A DNA stretch of 30,222 nucleotides. Origin: Thermaceae bacterium (GTDB lineage Bacteria > Deinococcota > Deinococci > Deinococcales > Marinithermaceae). Numbering within the stretch: position 1 is the stretch's first letter; every line of letters starts with the position of its first letter. Both the position numbers and the translations under genes were made by a program. The stretch is from contig WFXV01000236.1 in assembly GCA_015490435.1 (NCBI GenBank), forward strand, positions 1 to 30,222, written 5' to 3'. The notes under the pieces are model-generated. The model was not told where the DNA came from. It searched no databases and saw only the letters and a list, made by a program, of their open reading frames with translations. Below, one piece after another: positions 10,632-18,986 of this stretch.

Positions 10632-11909
10632 GTGAACCTCGACCGCCTGATCGCTGACGCCGAGATCTGCGTGCGGTGCGGGCTTTGCACCTCGGTCTGT
10701 CCCACCTACAACCTCTTCCACGAGGAGATCCAGGGGCCGAGGGGGCGGGTGTTGCTTTACGCCGACTACGCAAAGGGGCTCGTGCCCGAGACCGAGAAGG
10801 CGCTGGTGCTCGAGGCCGCCTACGACTGCCTGGACTGCCGGGCCTGCCAGAGCGTTTGCCCGAACGGCGTGAAGCCGGGCGAGGCCGCCCTCGACGCCCG
10901 GGTGGCCCTGCAAGGGGGCAAGCCGAAGGACACCCTCACCGCCCTCGCGCTTCGCTTTTTCCACTACCCCCTGCTCATCGACCTCGCCAACCTCTTCCTC
11001 GTCTTTTACCAGCGCTCGGGGCTTCAGCGCCTGGTGCGGAGGACGCGGATTCTGGAGCGGCTCGGCCTTAAAAAGCTCGCCTTCGCCGAGAGCCTGCTCC
11101 CGGAAAAGCCGGTCCGGCTCGCCCTCCGGCTCACCGGGCCGAAGAGGCTTGCGCCCGAGACCCCGGCCAGGGGCCGGGTCGCCTTCTTCCTCGGCTGCGT
11201 GATGAACTTGGTCTTCTCCGAGGCCAGCGAGGCGACGGTGAAGGTGCTGCGGGCGGCGGGGTTCGAGGTGGTCATCCCACGCGAGACCACCTGCTGCGGG
11301 GCGCCCCACATCGAGGAGGGCGACCTTTTGGGCTACGAGCGGCTGGCCAAGACGAACCTCGACTTTTACGCTGAGCTCGAGGCCGACTACATCGTTACCG
11401 ACTGCGCCGCCTGCGCCGCCGAGCTCAAGAAGTACGCCGAGCACTTCCAAGCCGACCCGGTCTACGGCCCGAAGGCGGAGCGGGTGGCGAAAAGGGTGCG
11501 GCTTTTCTCCGAGTTCCTGGACGAGGTGGGTCTACCCGGCGACGTCCGCTTCCCCTTTTCCACCACCCACCAGCACGCCTGCCACGCCTGCCACGCGCAG
11601 GGGATCAAGGACGAGCCCGAGCGCATCCTCACCTTCGCCACCGACTACCACCCGATGGAGGGGAGCACCGACTGCTGCGGCTCCGCCGGGGTGTATAACC
11701 TCACCCACACCGAGACCTCGATGAAGATCCTCGAGAAGAAGATGGCCTCGGTGCGGGCCACCGGCGCCCAGGTGCTCACGGTGGAAAACCCGGGCTGCCT
11801 GCTTCAGCTCGACCTTGGCGCCCGGAAGTTCGGGCCCCGGGTCGAGGTGAAGCACCTCTCCCAGGTGGTTTGGGAAGGGCTCAAAGGCGGGGAAGCACCC
11901 GGTAAGTGA
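10632..11909 (+). CDS. glcF: Glycolate oxidase iron-sulfur subunit GlcF
   Basis: This 425-residue protein has two N-terminal 4Fe-4S ferredoxin motifs: Cys13, 16, 19, 23 in CVRCGLCTSVC, and Cys66, 69, 72, 76 in CLDCRACQSVC. Two CCG domains of the heterodisulfide-reductase type follow (ETTCCGAPH and STDCCGSAG). This is the GlcF/LutA-type electron-transfer subunit, here most likely partnered with the FAD subunit encoded at 14008-15351 to oxidise glycolate or D-lactate to the 2-oxo acid and pass electrons to quinone. The start is GTG behind an extended -10 box. Its last 29 bases overlap the convergent amidotransferase gene. No GlcE is seen. Confidence 0.92.
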   Translation: MNLDRLIADAEICVRCGLCTSVCPTYNLFHEEIQGPRGRVLLYADYAKGLVPETEKALVLEAAYDCLDCRACQSVCPNGVKPGEAALDARVALQGGKPKDTLTALALRFFHYPLLIDLANLFLVFYQRSGLQRLVRRTRILERLGLKKLAFAESLLPEKPVRLALRLTGPKRLAPETPARGRVAFFLGCVMNLVFSEASEATVKVLRAAGFEVVIPRETTCCGAPHIEEGDLLGYERLAKTNLDFYAELEADYIVTDCAACAAELKKYAEHFQADPVYGPKAERVAKRVRLFSEFLDEVGLPGDVRFPFSTTHQHACHACHAQGIKDEPERILTFATDYHPMEGSTDCCGSAGVYNLTHTETSMKILEKKMASVRATGAQVLTVENPGCLLQLDLGARKFGPRVEVKHLSQVVWEGLKGGEAPGK

Positions 11910-12726
11910 TCCAGTTCTTGAACTCCCGCTCGCGGATCGCGGGGTCGAGGAGGGTTTCGTCGGCTCCGAGCTTTCTCCTGAGCGCCCGGTCGAAGGGCCG
12001 CTCGTGGAGGGCCTCGAGGTCTTTGGCGTAGGCGAGCACCGCCTCCTCGCTTGGGAAAAAGCCCTCCTTGACCATTGCCGCCTTGCGGGCGGCGAGGAGC
12101 TTCGCGTACTCCAGCGGGTCGTACTCGGGGTGGTACTGGGTGGCCCAAAAACTCCCGGTCTCGGTCTCCACCGCGATCGCCTGCACCCGGGTGTGGCCGC
12201 CGGTGGCGAGCAGGGTGGCGGTCTCGGGGAGGCGGGTGACCTCGTCGAGGTGCATCTCGAAGCCCTGGTAGCGCTCGGGCTTGCCCTCGGTGAGGGGGTG
12301 GTCCTTGCCCGCCTCGGTGAGGGTGAGGTCCTTGGCGAAGCCCCACTCGCGGCCCTTCGGGTTCTTCGCCACCTCGCCGCCCGCGGTCACCGCCGCCATC
12401 TGGGCGCCCCAGCAGCTCCCGAACTGGGGGATCCCGAGCGCCAGGATTCGCTTCGCTAGCGCGATCTGGCGGGCGACCTCGGGCCTGTTCGTCTGGTAGA
12501 TCGTCTGGTCCGAGCCGGTCCAGATGACCGCCGAGAAGCGCGCAAGCTCCGCGCCCTCGGGCAGGGGGTTTTCGGGGTCGGCGACGAAGAAGACCTCGGC
12601 CTCGGCGCCCGGCAGGTGGCGCTCAAGGAGGCGCTGGTAGAGCACGTGGGGGTGGGTCACCCCCTGGCGCGCGAAGTTCTCCCGGCTCGCCCGGGGGTAG
12701 CCGTTGACGATGAGCAGCCTAGGCAT
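11881..12726 (-). CDS. Class I glutamine amidotransferase-like protein
   Basis: This 281-residue protein has the triad of class I glutamine amidotransferases: Cys105 in FGSCWGAQ, and His199 and Glu201 in QYHPEYD. The family releases ammonia from glutamine or has become a gamma-glutamyl hydrolase. About 80 residues follow the His-Glu pair, longer than in a bare GATase domain, and end in Arg/Glu-rich helices. No synthetase partner is nearby, so the acceptor is unknown. It is the last gene of the EVE-GDPD-GATase operon, nine bases after the phosphodiesterase stop. It runs 29 bp into the 3' end of glcF on the other strand, with no terminator visible between them. Confidence 0.86.
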   Translation of the reverse strand: MPRLLIVNGYPRASRENFARQGVTHPHVLYQRLLERHLPGAEAEVFFVADPENPLPEGAELARFSAVIWTGSDQTIYQTNRPEVARQIALAKRILALGIPQFGSCWGAQMAAVTAGGEVAKNPKGREWGFAKDLTLTEAGKDHPLTEGKPERYQGFEMHLDEVTRLPETATLLATGGHTRVQAIAVETETGSFWATQYHPEYDPLEYAKLLAARKAAMVKEGFFPSEEAVLAYAKDLEALHERPFDRALRRKLGADETLLDPAIREREFKNWITYRVLPRL

Positions 12727-12735
12727 GGGCTCACC

Positions 12736-13533
12736 CTAACGCAAAAGCGGCACGATCCGCTGGGGGTAGTCGGTGAAGACCCCGGCCGCGCCCGCCTCGA
12801 AGTAGCGGAGGGCCTCCTCGGGGTCGTTGACCGTCCAGGGGTAGACCCGCTTGCCCGCCTGGGCGAGCGCCCGGACCTTCTCCGGAGGGGTGAGGGTGGC
12901 CCGAGGATTCAGCTCGTCGAAGTCGCGGGCTGCGTCCCAGTCGATTGGGCGGTCGCGGTGAAAGCCGAGCACCGCCTGCACCCGGAACTCGGGGGCGAGC
13001 CTTCTTGCCCTTCGCATGAGGTCGAGGTCGAAGGAGGAGAGCACCACCGCGTCCGGCCCCATGCCGAGCGCGCGGATCTCCTCCAGGGTGGCCTCGAGGA
13101 TGGGGAAGGTGTCCATCGGCGGGGGCTGGCGCTTGAGCTCGAGGTTGACCCGCCAGCCGAGCTCCCGGGTGAGGAGAAGCGCCTCCCTGACGGTGGGAAT
13201 CCGCTCGCCCCGGTAGTCTTCGTGGACGTGGCCGGCGGCTACCTCGCCGAAGGGGTCGGTCTCGTGGAACCAGCTTCCGGCGTCGAGGGAGCGGAGCGCT
13301 TCCAGCTCGAAGGTGGTGAAGGTCCAGGGGGCGGCCTCGGGGAAGCGGGCGGGCGCGTCGGTGGTGCGCTCTAGGCTGTCGTCGTGCATCAGGATGAGGA
13401 CGCCGTCCTTGCTCACACCGACGTCGGTCTCCCAGAGGTCGGCGCCGAGTTCGGAGGCCTTCCTCGCGGCTGCCAGGGTGTTCTCGGGGGCGAGGCTTCG
13501 TGCCCCGCGGTGGGCGATGACCACGGGCCTCAC
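12736..13533 (-). CDS. Glycerophosphodiester phosphodiesterase
   Basis: This 265-residue GDPD-family TIM-barrel enzyme hydrolyses glycerophosphodiesters, from phospholipid turnover, to glycerol 3-phosphate and an alcohol. The signature is clear: HRG at 8-10, Glu17 in PENT, Glu35 and Asp37 in WETDV, and His50 in MHDD, which supply the metal site and acid-base residues. No signal peptide is present, so it is a cytoplasmic UgpQ-type enzyme. It starts with GTG and overlaps the EVE gene stop by four bases (GTGA), which implies translational coupling. The substrate head group cannot be told from sequence. Confidence 0.93.
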   Translation of the reverse strand: MRPVVIAHRGARSLAPENTLAAARKASELGADLWETDVGVSKDGVLILMHDDSLERTTDAPARFPEAAPWTFTTFELEALRSLDAGSWFHETDPFGEVAAGHVHEDYRGERIPTVREALLLTRELGWRVNLELKRQPPPMDTFPILEATLEEIRALGMGPDAVVLSSFDLDLMRRARRLAPEFRVQAVLGFHRDRPIDWDAARDFDELNPRATLTPPEKVRALAQAGKRVYPWTVNDPEEALRYFEAGAAGVFTDYPQRIVPLLR

Positions 13534-13988
13534 TTCGACCTCGCGAGCCGCACGATCTCCTCGAAGACCGCCTTGGGCACCGGCATGACCGAGAGGCGGT
13601 TTCCCCGCCTCAGGAGCAGGAGTTCCTCGGGGGAGAAGCGGGCCCTTAGCTCTTCGATTGGAATCATGCGGGGGAAGGTTTCGAGGTGCTCGAGCTCCAC
13701 CGTGATCCAGCGCGGATTCTCCGGGGTGCTTTTGGGATCGTAGTACTTGGATTCGGGGTCGAACTGGGTGGGATCAGGGACCCGCGCCCGCGCCACCCGG
13801 GCGAGCCCCACCACTCCCGGGGGCTTCGCGTTCGAGTGGTAGAAGAGCACGAGGTCGCCTTCCTCCATCTCCTTGAGGAAGTTCCGCGCCTGGTAGTTGC
13901 GCACCCCGTCCCAGACCGCGCGCTTTTCCGCCTCGAAGTCGCGGATCGAATACTCGCCGGGCTCGGATTTCACCAGCCAGTACCGCAT
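13530..13988 (-). CDS. EVE domain-containing protein
   Basis: This 152-residue protein is a single EVE (PUA-like) domain, starting MRYWLVKSEPGEYSI and continuing with WDGVRNYQARNFL and the GDLVLFYHSN strand, all typical of the THYN1-like family. EVE domains are thought to bind modified bases in DNA or RNA. No partner restriction or helicase domain is fused or nearby. It is the first gene of an operon with a phosphodiesterase and an amidotransferase. Its ATG overlaps the CATG palindrome at 13986-13989 and lies six bases from a TAGTCT -10 box shared in reverse with glcD. The fold is clear, the biological target unknown. Confidence 0.92.
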   Translation of the reverse strand: MRYWLVKSEPGEYSIRDFEAEKRAVWDGVRNYQARNFLKEMEEGDLVLFYHSNAKPPGVVGLARVARARVPDPTQFDPESKYYDPKSTPENPRWITVELEHLETFPRMIPIEELRARFSPEELLLLRRGNRLSVMPVPKAVFEEIVRLARSK

Positions 13989-13993
13989 GCCGC

Positions 13994-14000
13994 TAGACTA
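13994..14000. promoter_or_regulatory. Shared divergent -10 palindrome for EVE operon and glcD
   Basis: The seven bases TAGACTA contain TAGACT on the plus strand (13994-13999) and TAGTCT on the minus strand (14000-13995). The minus box is preceded by TGA, making an extended -10, and lies six bases from the EVE ATG. The plus box lies eight bases from the chosen glcD ATG. Both genes would be leaderless and the two promoters mutually exclusive. Confidence 0.5.
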
Positions 14001-14007
14001 TCAGGAG

Positions 14008-15351
14008 ATGCCGAACCTCAGGGCCCTGGCCGCCGAACTAGGAGAGGCGAAGGTCAAGCTCGACCTCGCCGACCGCGTGCTCCACCGCTATGACGCGATC
14101 ACCGAGGGGAAGATTCCCCTCGCCGTGGTCTACCCCGAGACCACCAAGGAGGTGGTCCGGGTGGTGCGTTTTGCCCGGGAGGCGGGGCTTCCCCTCTTCG
14201 TCCGCGGGGCCGCGAGCGGGCTCTCCGGCGGGGCGGTGCCTACCGAGGAGGGGATCGTCCTCGCGACGAACCGCATGACCCGGCTCGAGATCGACCCCAA
14301 GGCCCGGCTCGCCCGGGCCCAGGTGGGGGTGGTCACCGCCTGGGTGAGCGAGCGGGCGAAGCCCTTTGGGCTTTACTACCCGCCCGATCCCGCCAGCTTC
14401 AAGATGAGCACGATCGGCGGCAATCTGGCGGAAAACGCCGGTGGCCCCCAGTGCTTCAAAAAGGGGGTCACCGGGGACTACGTGGTCGCCGCCCAGGTGG
14501 TGGACGCGGAGGGCCGGGTGCACGAGATCCCGGGACGCGCGGCTCACGACGTGCTCGGCCTGCTCGTGGGGAGCGAGGGGACGCTCGTGGTCTTCACCGA
14601 GGTCACCCTGCGCCTTGAGCCCCTTCCGCGCCACACCCGCACCCTGGCCGCCTTCTTCGAGCGCGTCGAGGACGCGGCCGCTGCCGCCTTCGAGGCGATC
14701 CGGTGGGGGGCGATGCCGGCGAAGCTCGAGTTTTTGGACCAGGGCTGCATCCGGGCGGTGGAGGCGGCGTTTGGCTATGGGCTGGACACCGGGGCGGGGG
14801 CGATGCTCCTCGTGGACACCGATGGCGACGACGAGGCGCTGGTGGAGGAGGAGCTCGAGCTCGTCGCCGACGCCTTCGCCGCCCACGGGGCCCGGATCCA
14901 AAGGGCCAGGGACGCCGCCGAGGCCGACCGGCTCTGGCAGGCCCGGCGGGCGGTGAGCCCCGCCCTCGGGCGGATCAAGCCCTACAAGCTGAACGAGGAC
15001 ATCGCCGTGCCCCGCTCGAAGCTCGTCGAGGTGGTCCACAAGATCCGGGACCTCGGCGAGGCCTTTGGCTTTCCCCTGGTGCAGTTCGGCCACATCGGCG
15101 ACGGCAACCTCCACCCCAACATCCTCTACGGGCCCGGGGACGACGTGGCGCGGGTCCACGAGCTCGCCCACGCGATCGCCCGGGTCGCCCTCGAGGCCGG
15201 CGGCGTGATCACCGGGGAGCACGGGGTGGGGCTTTTGAAGCGGGCGTTCTTGGCGGAAGCGGTGGACGAGGCGACCCTCGAGGCCTTCCGCGCCCTGAAG
15301 CGCGCCTTCGACCCCGCGGGGCTTTTGAACCCGGGAAAACTTCTTCCCTAG
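14008..15351 (+). CDS. glcD: FAD-linked glycolate/D-lactate oxidase subunit GlcD
   Basis: This 447-residue protein belongs to the FAD-binding PCMH flavoenzymes. It shows the SGLSGGAVP and GGNLAENAGG pyrophosphate-binding loops in the N-terminal half. The FAD-linked oxidase C domain ends with QFGHIGDGNLHPN and TGEHGVGLLKR. It would oxidise glycolate or D-lactate, with GlcF taking the electrons. I chose the ATG at 14008: a -10-like box lies eight bases upstream and the family begins about here. An in-frame ATG at 13987 is possible, and the frame is open further upstream but there runs antisense to the EVE gene. AGGAG touches the 14008 ATG directly, too close for normal use. Its TAG stop overlaps that of the convergent pilin gene in a shared CTAG. 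Confidence 0.92.
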   Translation: MPNLRALAAELGEAKVKLDLADRVLHRYDAITEGKIPLAVVYPETTKEVVRVVRFAREAGLPLFVRGAASGLSGGAVPTEEGIVLATNRMTRLEIDPKARLARAQVGVVTAWVSERAKPFGLYYPPDPASFKMSTIGGNLAENAGGPQCFKKGVTGDYVVAAQVVDAEGRVHEIPGRAAHDVLGLLVGSEGTLVVFTEVTLRLEPLPRHTRTLAAFFERVEDAAAAAFEAIRWGAMPAKLEFLDQGCIRAVEAAFGYGLDTGAGAMLLVDTDGDDEALVEEELELVADAFAAHGARIQRARDAAEADRLWQARRAVSPALGRIKPYKLNEDIAVPRSKLVEVVHKIRDLGEAFGFPLVQFGHIGDGNLHPNILYGPGDDVARVHELAHAIARVALEAGGVITGEHGVGLLKRAFLAEAVDEATLEAFRALKRAFDPAGLLNPGKLLP

Positions 15352-17177
15352 TAAACCTGCTCACGCTGCCCGTAACTAAAGAGCGTGACGCTGGTCACGT
15401 CGTCGAGCGACGTGGTGGGGAAGAAGGGAGGCGCCAAGCCCAAAGCCATTCGCTTGTCGTAGGTAAATTTCCTGCCGTAGCCACTAACAAATCGACCTGT
15501 TTCCGCATTAAACGTTCCAAAAGCACCGTAGTAGTACTCGATAATGCCACCTGTAAGGTAAACGTGTCCTTTCGGTTGTATCCACCTGAAATCTTCAACT
15601 TGTACTACGCCCCTAGCGGACATTAGAACGCCATCGATGTGAATATCGACAGGCGCGTTTCGTCCAATCAACACATCGCCGTTTTGGCTGTAAACGCCCA
15701 GAACGTTTTTCGCACTCAGGTTGTCACACTTGGCGGGAATAACGTTTCCATCGGCATCGCGGCGCGGGGCATCGCTGCAGGGAGGGTTCTCGTACTTCAG
15801 ATCTCCGGTTATGCGTATCGTGTTGCTTGCGGCGATCGTGATCGCCGCGAAGTCGGCCAAGGCCGGGCCGGCTGTGGCTGGGTCCTCGGGGTTACTGCGG
15901 CTCGGTCCGTGTACACTTTGGATGCCCTTCTCAGTGAAAATAACACCGTTGAACACGTAGGGCTGTCCATTTTTGAGGACGGGCATCCACTTCTTGAGTC
16001 TTGGGTTCCAACGCTCCAAGAATCCGCCTTGCGAGTACCGATATTTGCGCGTAACTTGCTTCCCCCTCGAATTGTAAGTTTTGACAATAATGTACTGGTA
16101 TTTCACGTTGTCTTGGACACCGGTGTATAGTTTGAGGTCAGATATCGTACGCGGAAAGTAAAGGCCCATGCTCTTTGCAGCCTGCTTTTGGATGTTGTTG
16201 TTAATCGGTAGCGGGATGAAGCTCGCGCGCCAATCTACACCGTTGGTGAACTCGGGAGCGTGGGTTCCGTAATCGTTAGTGTAGCTAGGATGTTGGGCGT
16301 CAGGCTGCATGTTCACATCTTTTATGAAGCCTTCACCGTAAAAACGAGCGCCGTAGCGAAACGTGCCAAGACATCTTTCGTTACCTGGGTTCCGGCATCC
16401 CGCACTGGTTACTTCCCCACCAAACCAGGGCTTCCGGTAGAACTTGAAGTAGTTGTTGGTATGGACCGGTCCATCGAACAGCGTGCGATTAGTAAACCAA
16501 ACGTTTGTGCCGTTTCTGAGCGAATGAACGTTTGTGAAAAGCGCGTATTTTGCGAAGCTCGCCCGCCCGATTACAAACCGGTACTCGCCCTGGATCACGA
16601 TATTCCTTCGGTAGGGGCCGAAGGAACCTTCACTAACTAGGATGAAAGGCAAGGCGTATGTTTGGGAACTGGAAGCGCCCGCACCTGTCCGGGGTGTGCC
16701 ACTGACGAAACGGGGTGTCCCGAGCTGCACGCCCCTGGGTAGAGGTTTCCCGCATGCGGAATTCGTGAAATACAAGCGAATTCTAACCACTCCCGTTGAG
16801 CCGTCTGGTTTAGGAGAAAAAGTGCAAACGATGGCATCAACCTTCTGTTGCAGCGTAGCAGCAACCTGTTGCAGATCGGATGCGGTGCTGGCGGGCTCAG
16901 GGTAGCCTTGGCCCGTATCCTCCCCAAAAGCCCACGGCGAGGATGTGTCGGCAAGTTGTTTTACAACTTCCCTCAGTTTTTCGCGCACTTGGCTTGCCAT
17001 TAGGGCGCCAGTTGCGTTTGCTCCTCCCCGAGCCAGCATTAAGGCACGAACGATGCTGTAATCGTCTCGGCTGTGGCGAAGCTCTGAGAGCGTCCGAGTA
17101 ACGATAAGTGCACTGATACCAGCGAGTAAGAGCACCGCCACCAACGCAGTTACAAGGGCTATTCCCTGTTTTTTCAT
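15348..17177 (-). CDS. Large ComZ/GspK-like minor pilin
   Basis: This 609-residue pilin-like protein starts with prepilin leader MKKQG, then the mature N-terminus IALVTALVAVLLL. Position +5 is Thr, not the usual Glu, which is the hallmark of GspK/PilX tip pilins. The rest is very large for a pilin and contains a DUF4900-like region (FDGPVHTNNYFKF, about 235-250) and Gly/Val/Ile-rich strands near the C-terminus (DGVLMSARGVVQVE). Six cysteines form three close pairs, suggesting disulfides. Thermus ComZ, a competence pilin with a big beta-solenoid insert, is the best comparison. I chose the ATG at 17177 because it overlaps the upstream stop as ATGA; another ATG lies two codons earlier. GC is low throughout. 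Confidence 0.85.
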   Translation of the reverse strand: MKKQGIALVTALVAVLLLAGISALIVTRTLSELRHSRDDYSIVRALMLARGGANATGALMASQVREKLREVVKQLADTSSPWAFGEDTGQGYPEPASTASDLQQVAATLQQKVDAIVCTFSPKPDGSTGVVRIRLYFTNSACGKPLPRGVQLGTPRFVSGTPRTGAGASSSQTYALPFILVSEGSFGPYRRNIVIQGEYRFVIGRASFAKYALFTNVHSLRNGTNVWFTNRTLFDGPVHTNNYFKFYRKPWFGGEVTSAGCRNPGNERCLGTFRYGARFYGEGFIKDVNMQPDAQHPSYTNDYGTHAPEFTNGVDWRASFIPLPINNNIQKQAAKSMGLYFPRTISDLKLYTGVQDNVKYQYIIVKTYNSRGKQVTRKYRYSQGGFLERWNPRLKKWMPVLKNGQPYVFNGVIFTEKGIQSVHGPSRSNPEDPATAGPALADFAAITIAASNTIRITGDLKYENPPCSDAPRRDADGNVIPAKCDNLSAKNVLGVYSQNGDVLIGRNAPVDIHIDGVLMSARGVVQVEDFRWIQPKGHVYLTGGIIEYYYGAFGTFNAETGRFVSGYGRKFTYDKRMALGLAPPFFPTTSLDDVTSVTLFSYGQREQVY

Positions 17178-18025
17178 TGGCATTCCACCACCTCGTTAAT
17201 GGTGAACGTGCGGTTCTGAGGAAGCTCCACTGCTCCCACATAACGCCTGGAAAAGCGTCGGCCGCGGCTAGTGGCGAATGCTTCTAGCGTGACTTGAAGC
17301 CTGCGCAGGGTATAGGTGCTGAACCTCTTGCGTGGGGGCGCATTGGCCGGGTTGTAACCGGATGGGTTAATGACATCGCTGCTTGTACTGTCGTCGTAAT
17401 AAACATAGTCGATACGGAAATCCGAGATGTTAAAAGCAAGAGGTTCCTCAGTGCCGTCCTTGTATGCGATGAGTTCTTGGGTATCAGGATCGTATCGGAA
17501 TCCAACAACCGAGATCTCGAAGAGAAGGGTGTTTGGGGTGTAATCGATTGTATTTCCACACCCTGCGTGGACCAGGTGCCATCGGGGATTGTTCACTGTG
17601 TTTACCCTGGTTACCGGGAGAATTACAGCCACCCCGTTTTGGTTTACCATAAGGGCGTATCGTCCAAAGTTGGGTTGGTGTGAGGTGATGAACTTAACTT
17701 CGGCGGCCTGCTTGAAACTGGTGTTATTCCCAGAATCATGGGGTAGCACAAGGTAACCAGCTGCCCCATTGATCAGCATAAAGGAGATCTGCCCTGTTCC
17801 GGACTCGTAAGGCTCGTCGCTAATAGCCCCCAATACGTTGCTCCGCAAATCTTGGGTAAATACTTCTAAGACGCGGCGCAGCTTCTGTTGCACGTCGACA
17901 ATGGCATCCTGGTCACTACGTGTTCGCATAAAATCTATGATTCCGCCATAGGCGATGAATAGGACTACACTAAGGACAGCTAAGGCTACGAGTAGTTCAA
18001 TCAGCGTGAATCCGCGCTTGTCCAT
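17174..18025 (-). CDS. GspJ/PilW-type minor pilin (PilA3-like)
   Basis: This 283-residue type IV pilin-like protein has a short prepilin leader MDKRG followed by FTLIELLVALAVLSVVLF, with Glu at mature position 5. Leader cleavage by PilD and N-methylation are expected. Its size and the long beta-rich C-terminal domain fit the GspJ/PilW slot of the pilus-tip complex and the pilA3 position of the Thermus cluster. It has one cysteine in the middle (HAGCGN) and one as the second-last residue. AGGAGG precedes the ATG, overlapping the upstream stop region. It overlaps the next gene by four bases (ATGA). GC is low, as for the whole cassette. Confidence 0.85.
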   Translation of the reverse strand: MDKRGFTLIELLVALAVLSVVLFIAYGGIIDFMRTRSDQDAIVDVQQKLRRVLEVFTQDLRSNVLGAISDEPYESGTGQISFMLINGAAGYLVLPHDSGNNTSFKQAAEVKFITSHQPNFGRYALMVNQNGVAVILPVTRVNTVNNPRWHLVHAGCGNTIDYTPNTLLFEISVVGFRYDPDTQELIAYKDGTEEPLAFNISDFRIDYVYYDDSTSSDVINPSGYNPANAPPRKRFSTYTLRRLQVTLEAFATSRGRRFSRRYVGAVELPQNRTFTINEVVECQ

Positions 18026-18034
18026 CCTCGCCTC

Positions 18035-18505
18035 CTAGTTCACTCCGGGCAGGGGAGGCTCAGCGCTGGAAGCCGTGGGCTCACTGGAAATGGTCTCCGC
18101 TAAGACGCAGGCCTCCGTTCCTTTGCGCTTCCAGCAGACGCGGATTCGATACTGAGCCAAGTCGGCACCCTGGGGCTTCCAGCTGGGTGTTCCGAGATTT
18201 TCGATTCGGACCTTAAAGATGTCTGTATTTATCTTAGGATCCTTTGCTAGATCGGGAAAACTTTGTGAAAGGGTGCCGTATGACCAGCTTTTCGACGCTC
18301 CGTCGGGTGGCAGTAGGGCGTTTTCTGCGCCGACCACACGTCGTCCAAAATAATTTAGTAGCTGAACCGCCTGGGTTCGTATTCCCGAGTCGCGATTCTG
18401 TGACACGCTGGAGATTAATAGGAAGCTTAAAGCGCTGAGCGCGATAGCCAGGACCAAGAGCGCGACGAGGGTTTCAATTAATGTGAGTCCACGTCCGCTT
18501 TTCAT
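18035..18505 (-). CDS. GspI/PilV-type minor pilin (PilA2-like)
   Basis: This 156-residue pilin-like protein has the leader MKSGRG, then LTLIETLVALLVLAIALSAL with Glu at mature position 5. The ETLVAL sequence is typical of GspI/PilV minor pilins. The globular part carries a cysteine pair nine residues apart (RVCWKRKGTEACVL), probably a disulfide loop. The ATG overlaps the stop of the upstream pilin by four bases (ATGA), showing translational coupling. Position and size match pilA2 in the Thermus pilA1-A2-A3-comZ cluster. Confidence 0.85.
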   Translation of the reverse strand: MKSGRGLTLIETLVALLVLAIALSALSFLLISSVSQNRDSGIRTQAVQLLNYFGRRVVGAENALLPPDGASKSWSYGTLSQSFPDLAKDPKINTDIFKVRIENLGTPSWKPQGADLAQYRIRVCWKRKGTEACVLAETISSEPTASSAEPPLPGVN

Positions 18506-18954
18506 AGACGGGTCACCTGCACTTCCCCGATGATAGAGATTTTGTATTGATACCTCCCCTTGTCGGTTGTGACAACGAAGGGATTATGGAAGTTCCCTCC
18601 AATGAAATCGATTTTCCCCGGCGGGGTAAAGCGGATAAGACGTCCGTCGTTAAGCTCTACCGAAACATCCTTCGGAAGGGCCAGTTCATAAACGACCGCG
18701 CCATCGCATACTGACGCCCCCTTTCGCCGGATTGTTAGGGTATTGCCTTGCTTGCACAAGTACAGTTCTCGACCCTCGCTAGTGGAGCGGGTGGTTCCCA
18801 ACCAAAAGATGCCCGCTAGCTTGTGAAGGGCGGCTGCCTCCTCCTGTTGTTTAAGTGCGTTTCTCCATGAGAGGACGGCCAACGACGCTATAATCGCTAT
18901 GATCGCAATAACGATTAGGAGTTCGATCAGCGAAAATCCTTTGCCGTGCCTCAT
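18502..18954 (-). CDS. GspH/FimT-type minor pilin (PilA1-like)
   Basis: This 150-residue pilin-like protein has the leader MRHGKG and mature N-terminus FSLIELLIVIAIIAIIASLA, with Glu at position 5, a near-perfect class III signal. The C-terminal domain is short and beta-rich, with two cysteines (LYLCKQG and ASVCDG), matching GspH/FimT and the pilA1 slot. I chose the ATG at 18954 because it gives a normal six-residue leader; the frame is open to a TTG at 18996, but that lies inside the terminator hairpin and would add 14 unlike residues. A weak AAGAG sits right before the ATG, and no clear promoter was found. It is the first gene of the cassette. Confidence 0.84.
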   Translation of the reverse strand: MRHGKGFSLIELLIVIAIIAIIASLAVLSWRNALKQQEEAAALHKLAGIFWLGTTRSTSEGRELYLCKQGNTLTIRRKGASVCDGAVVYELALPKDVSVELNDGRLIRFTPPGKIDFIGGNFHNPFVVTTDKGRYQYKISIIGEVQVTRL

Positions 18955-18986
18955 CTCTTGATTTTCGGACAATCGATAAAACAGAG

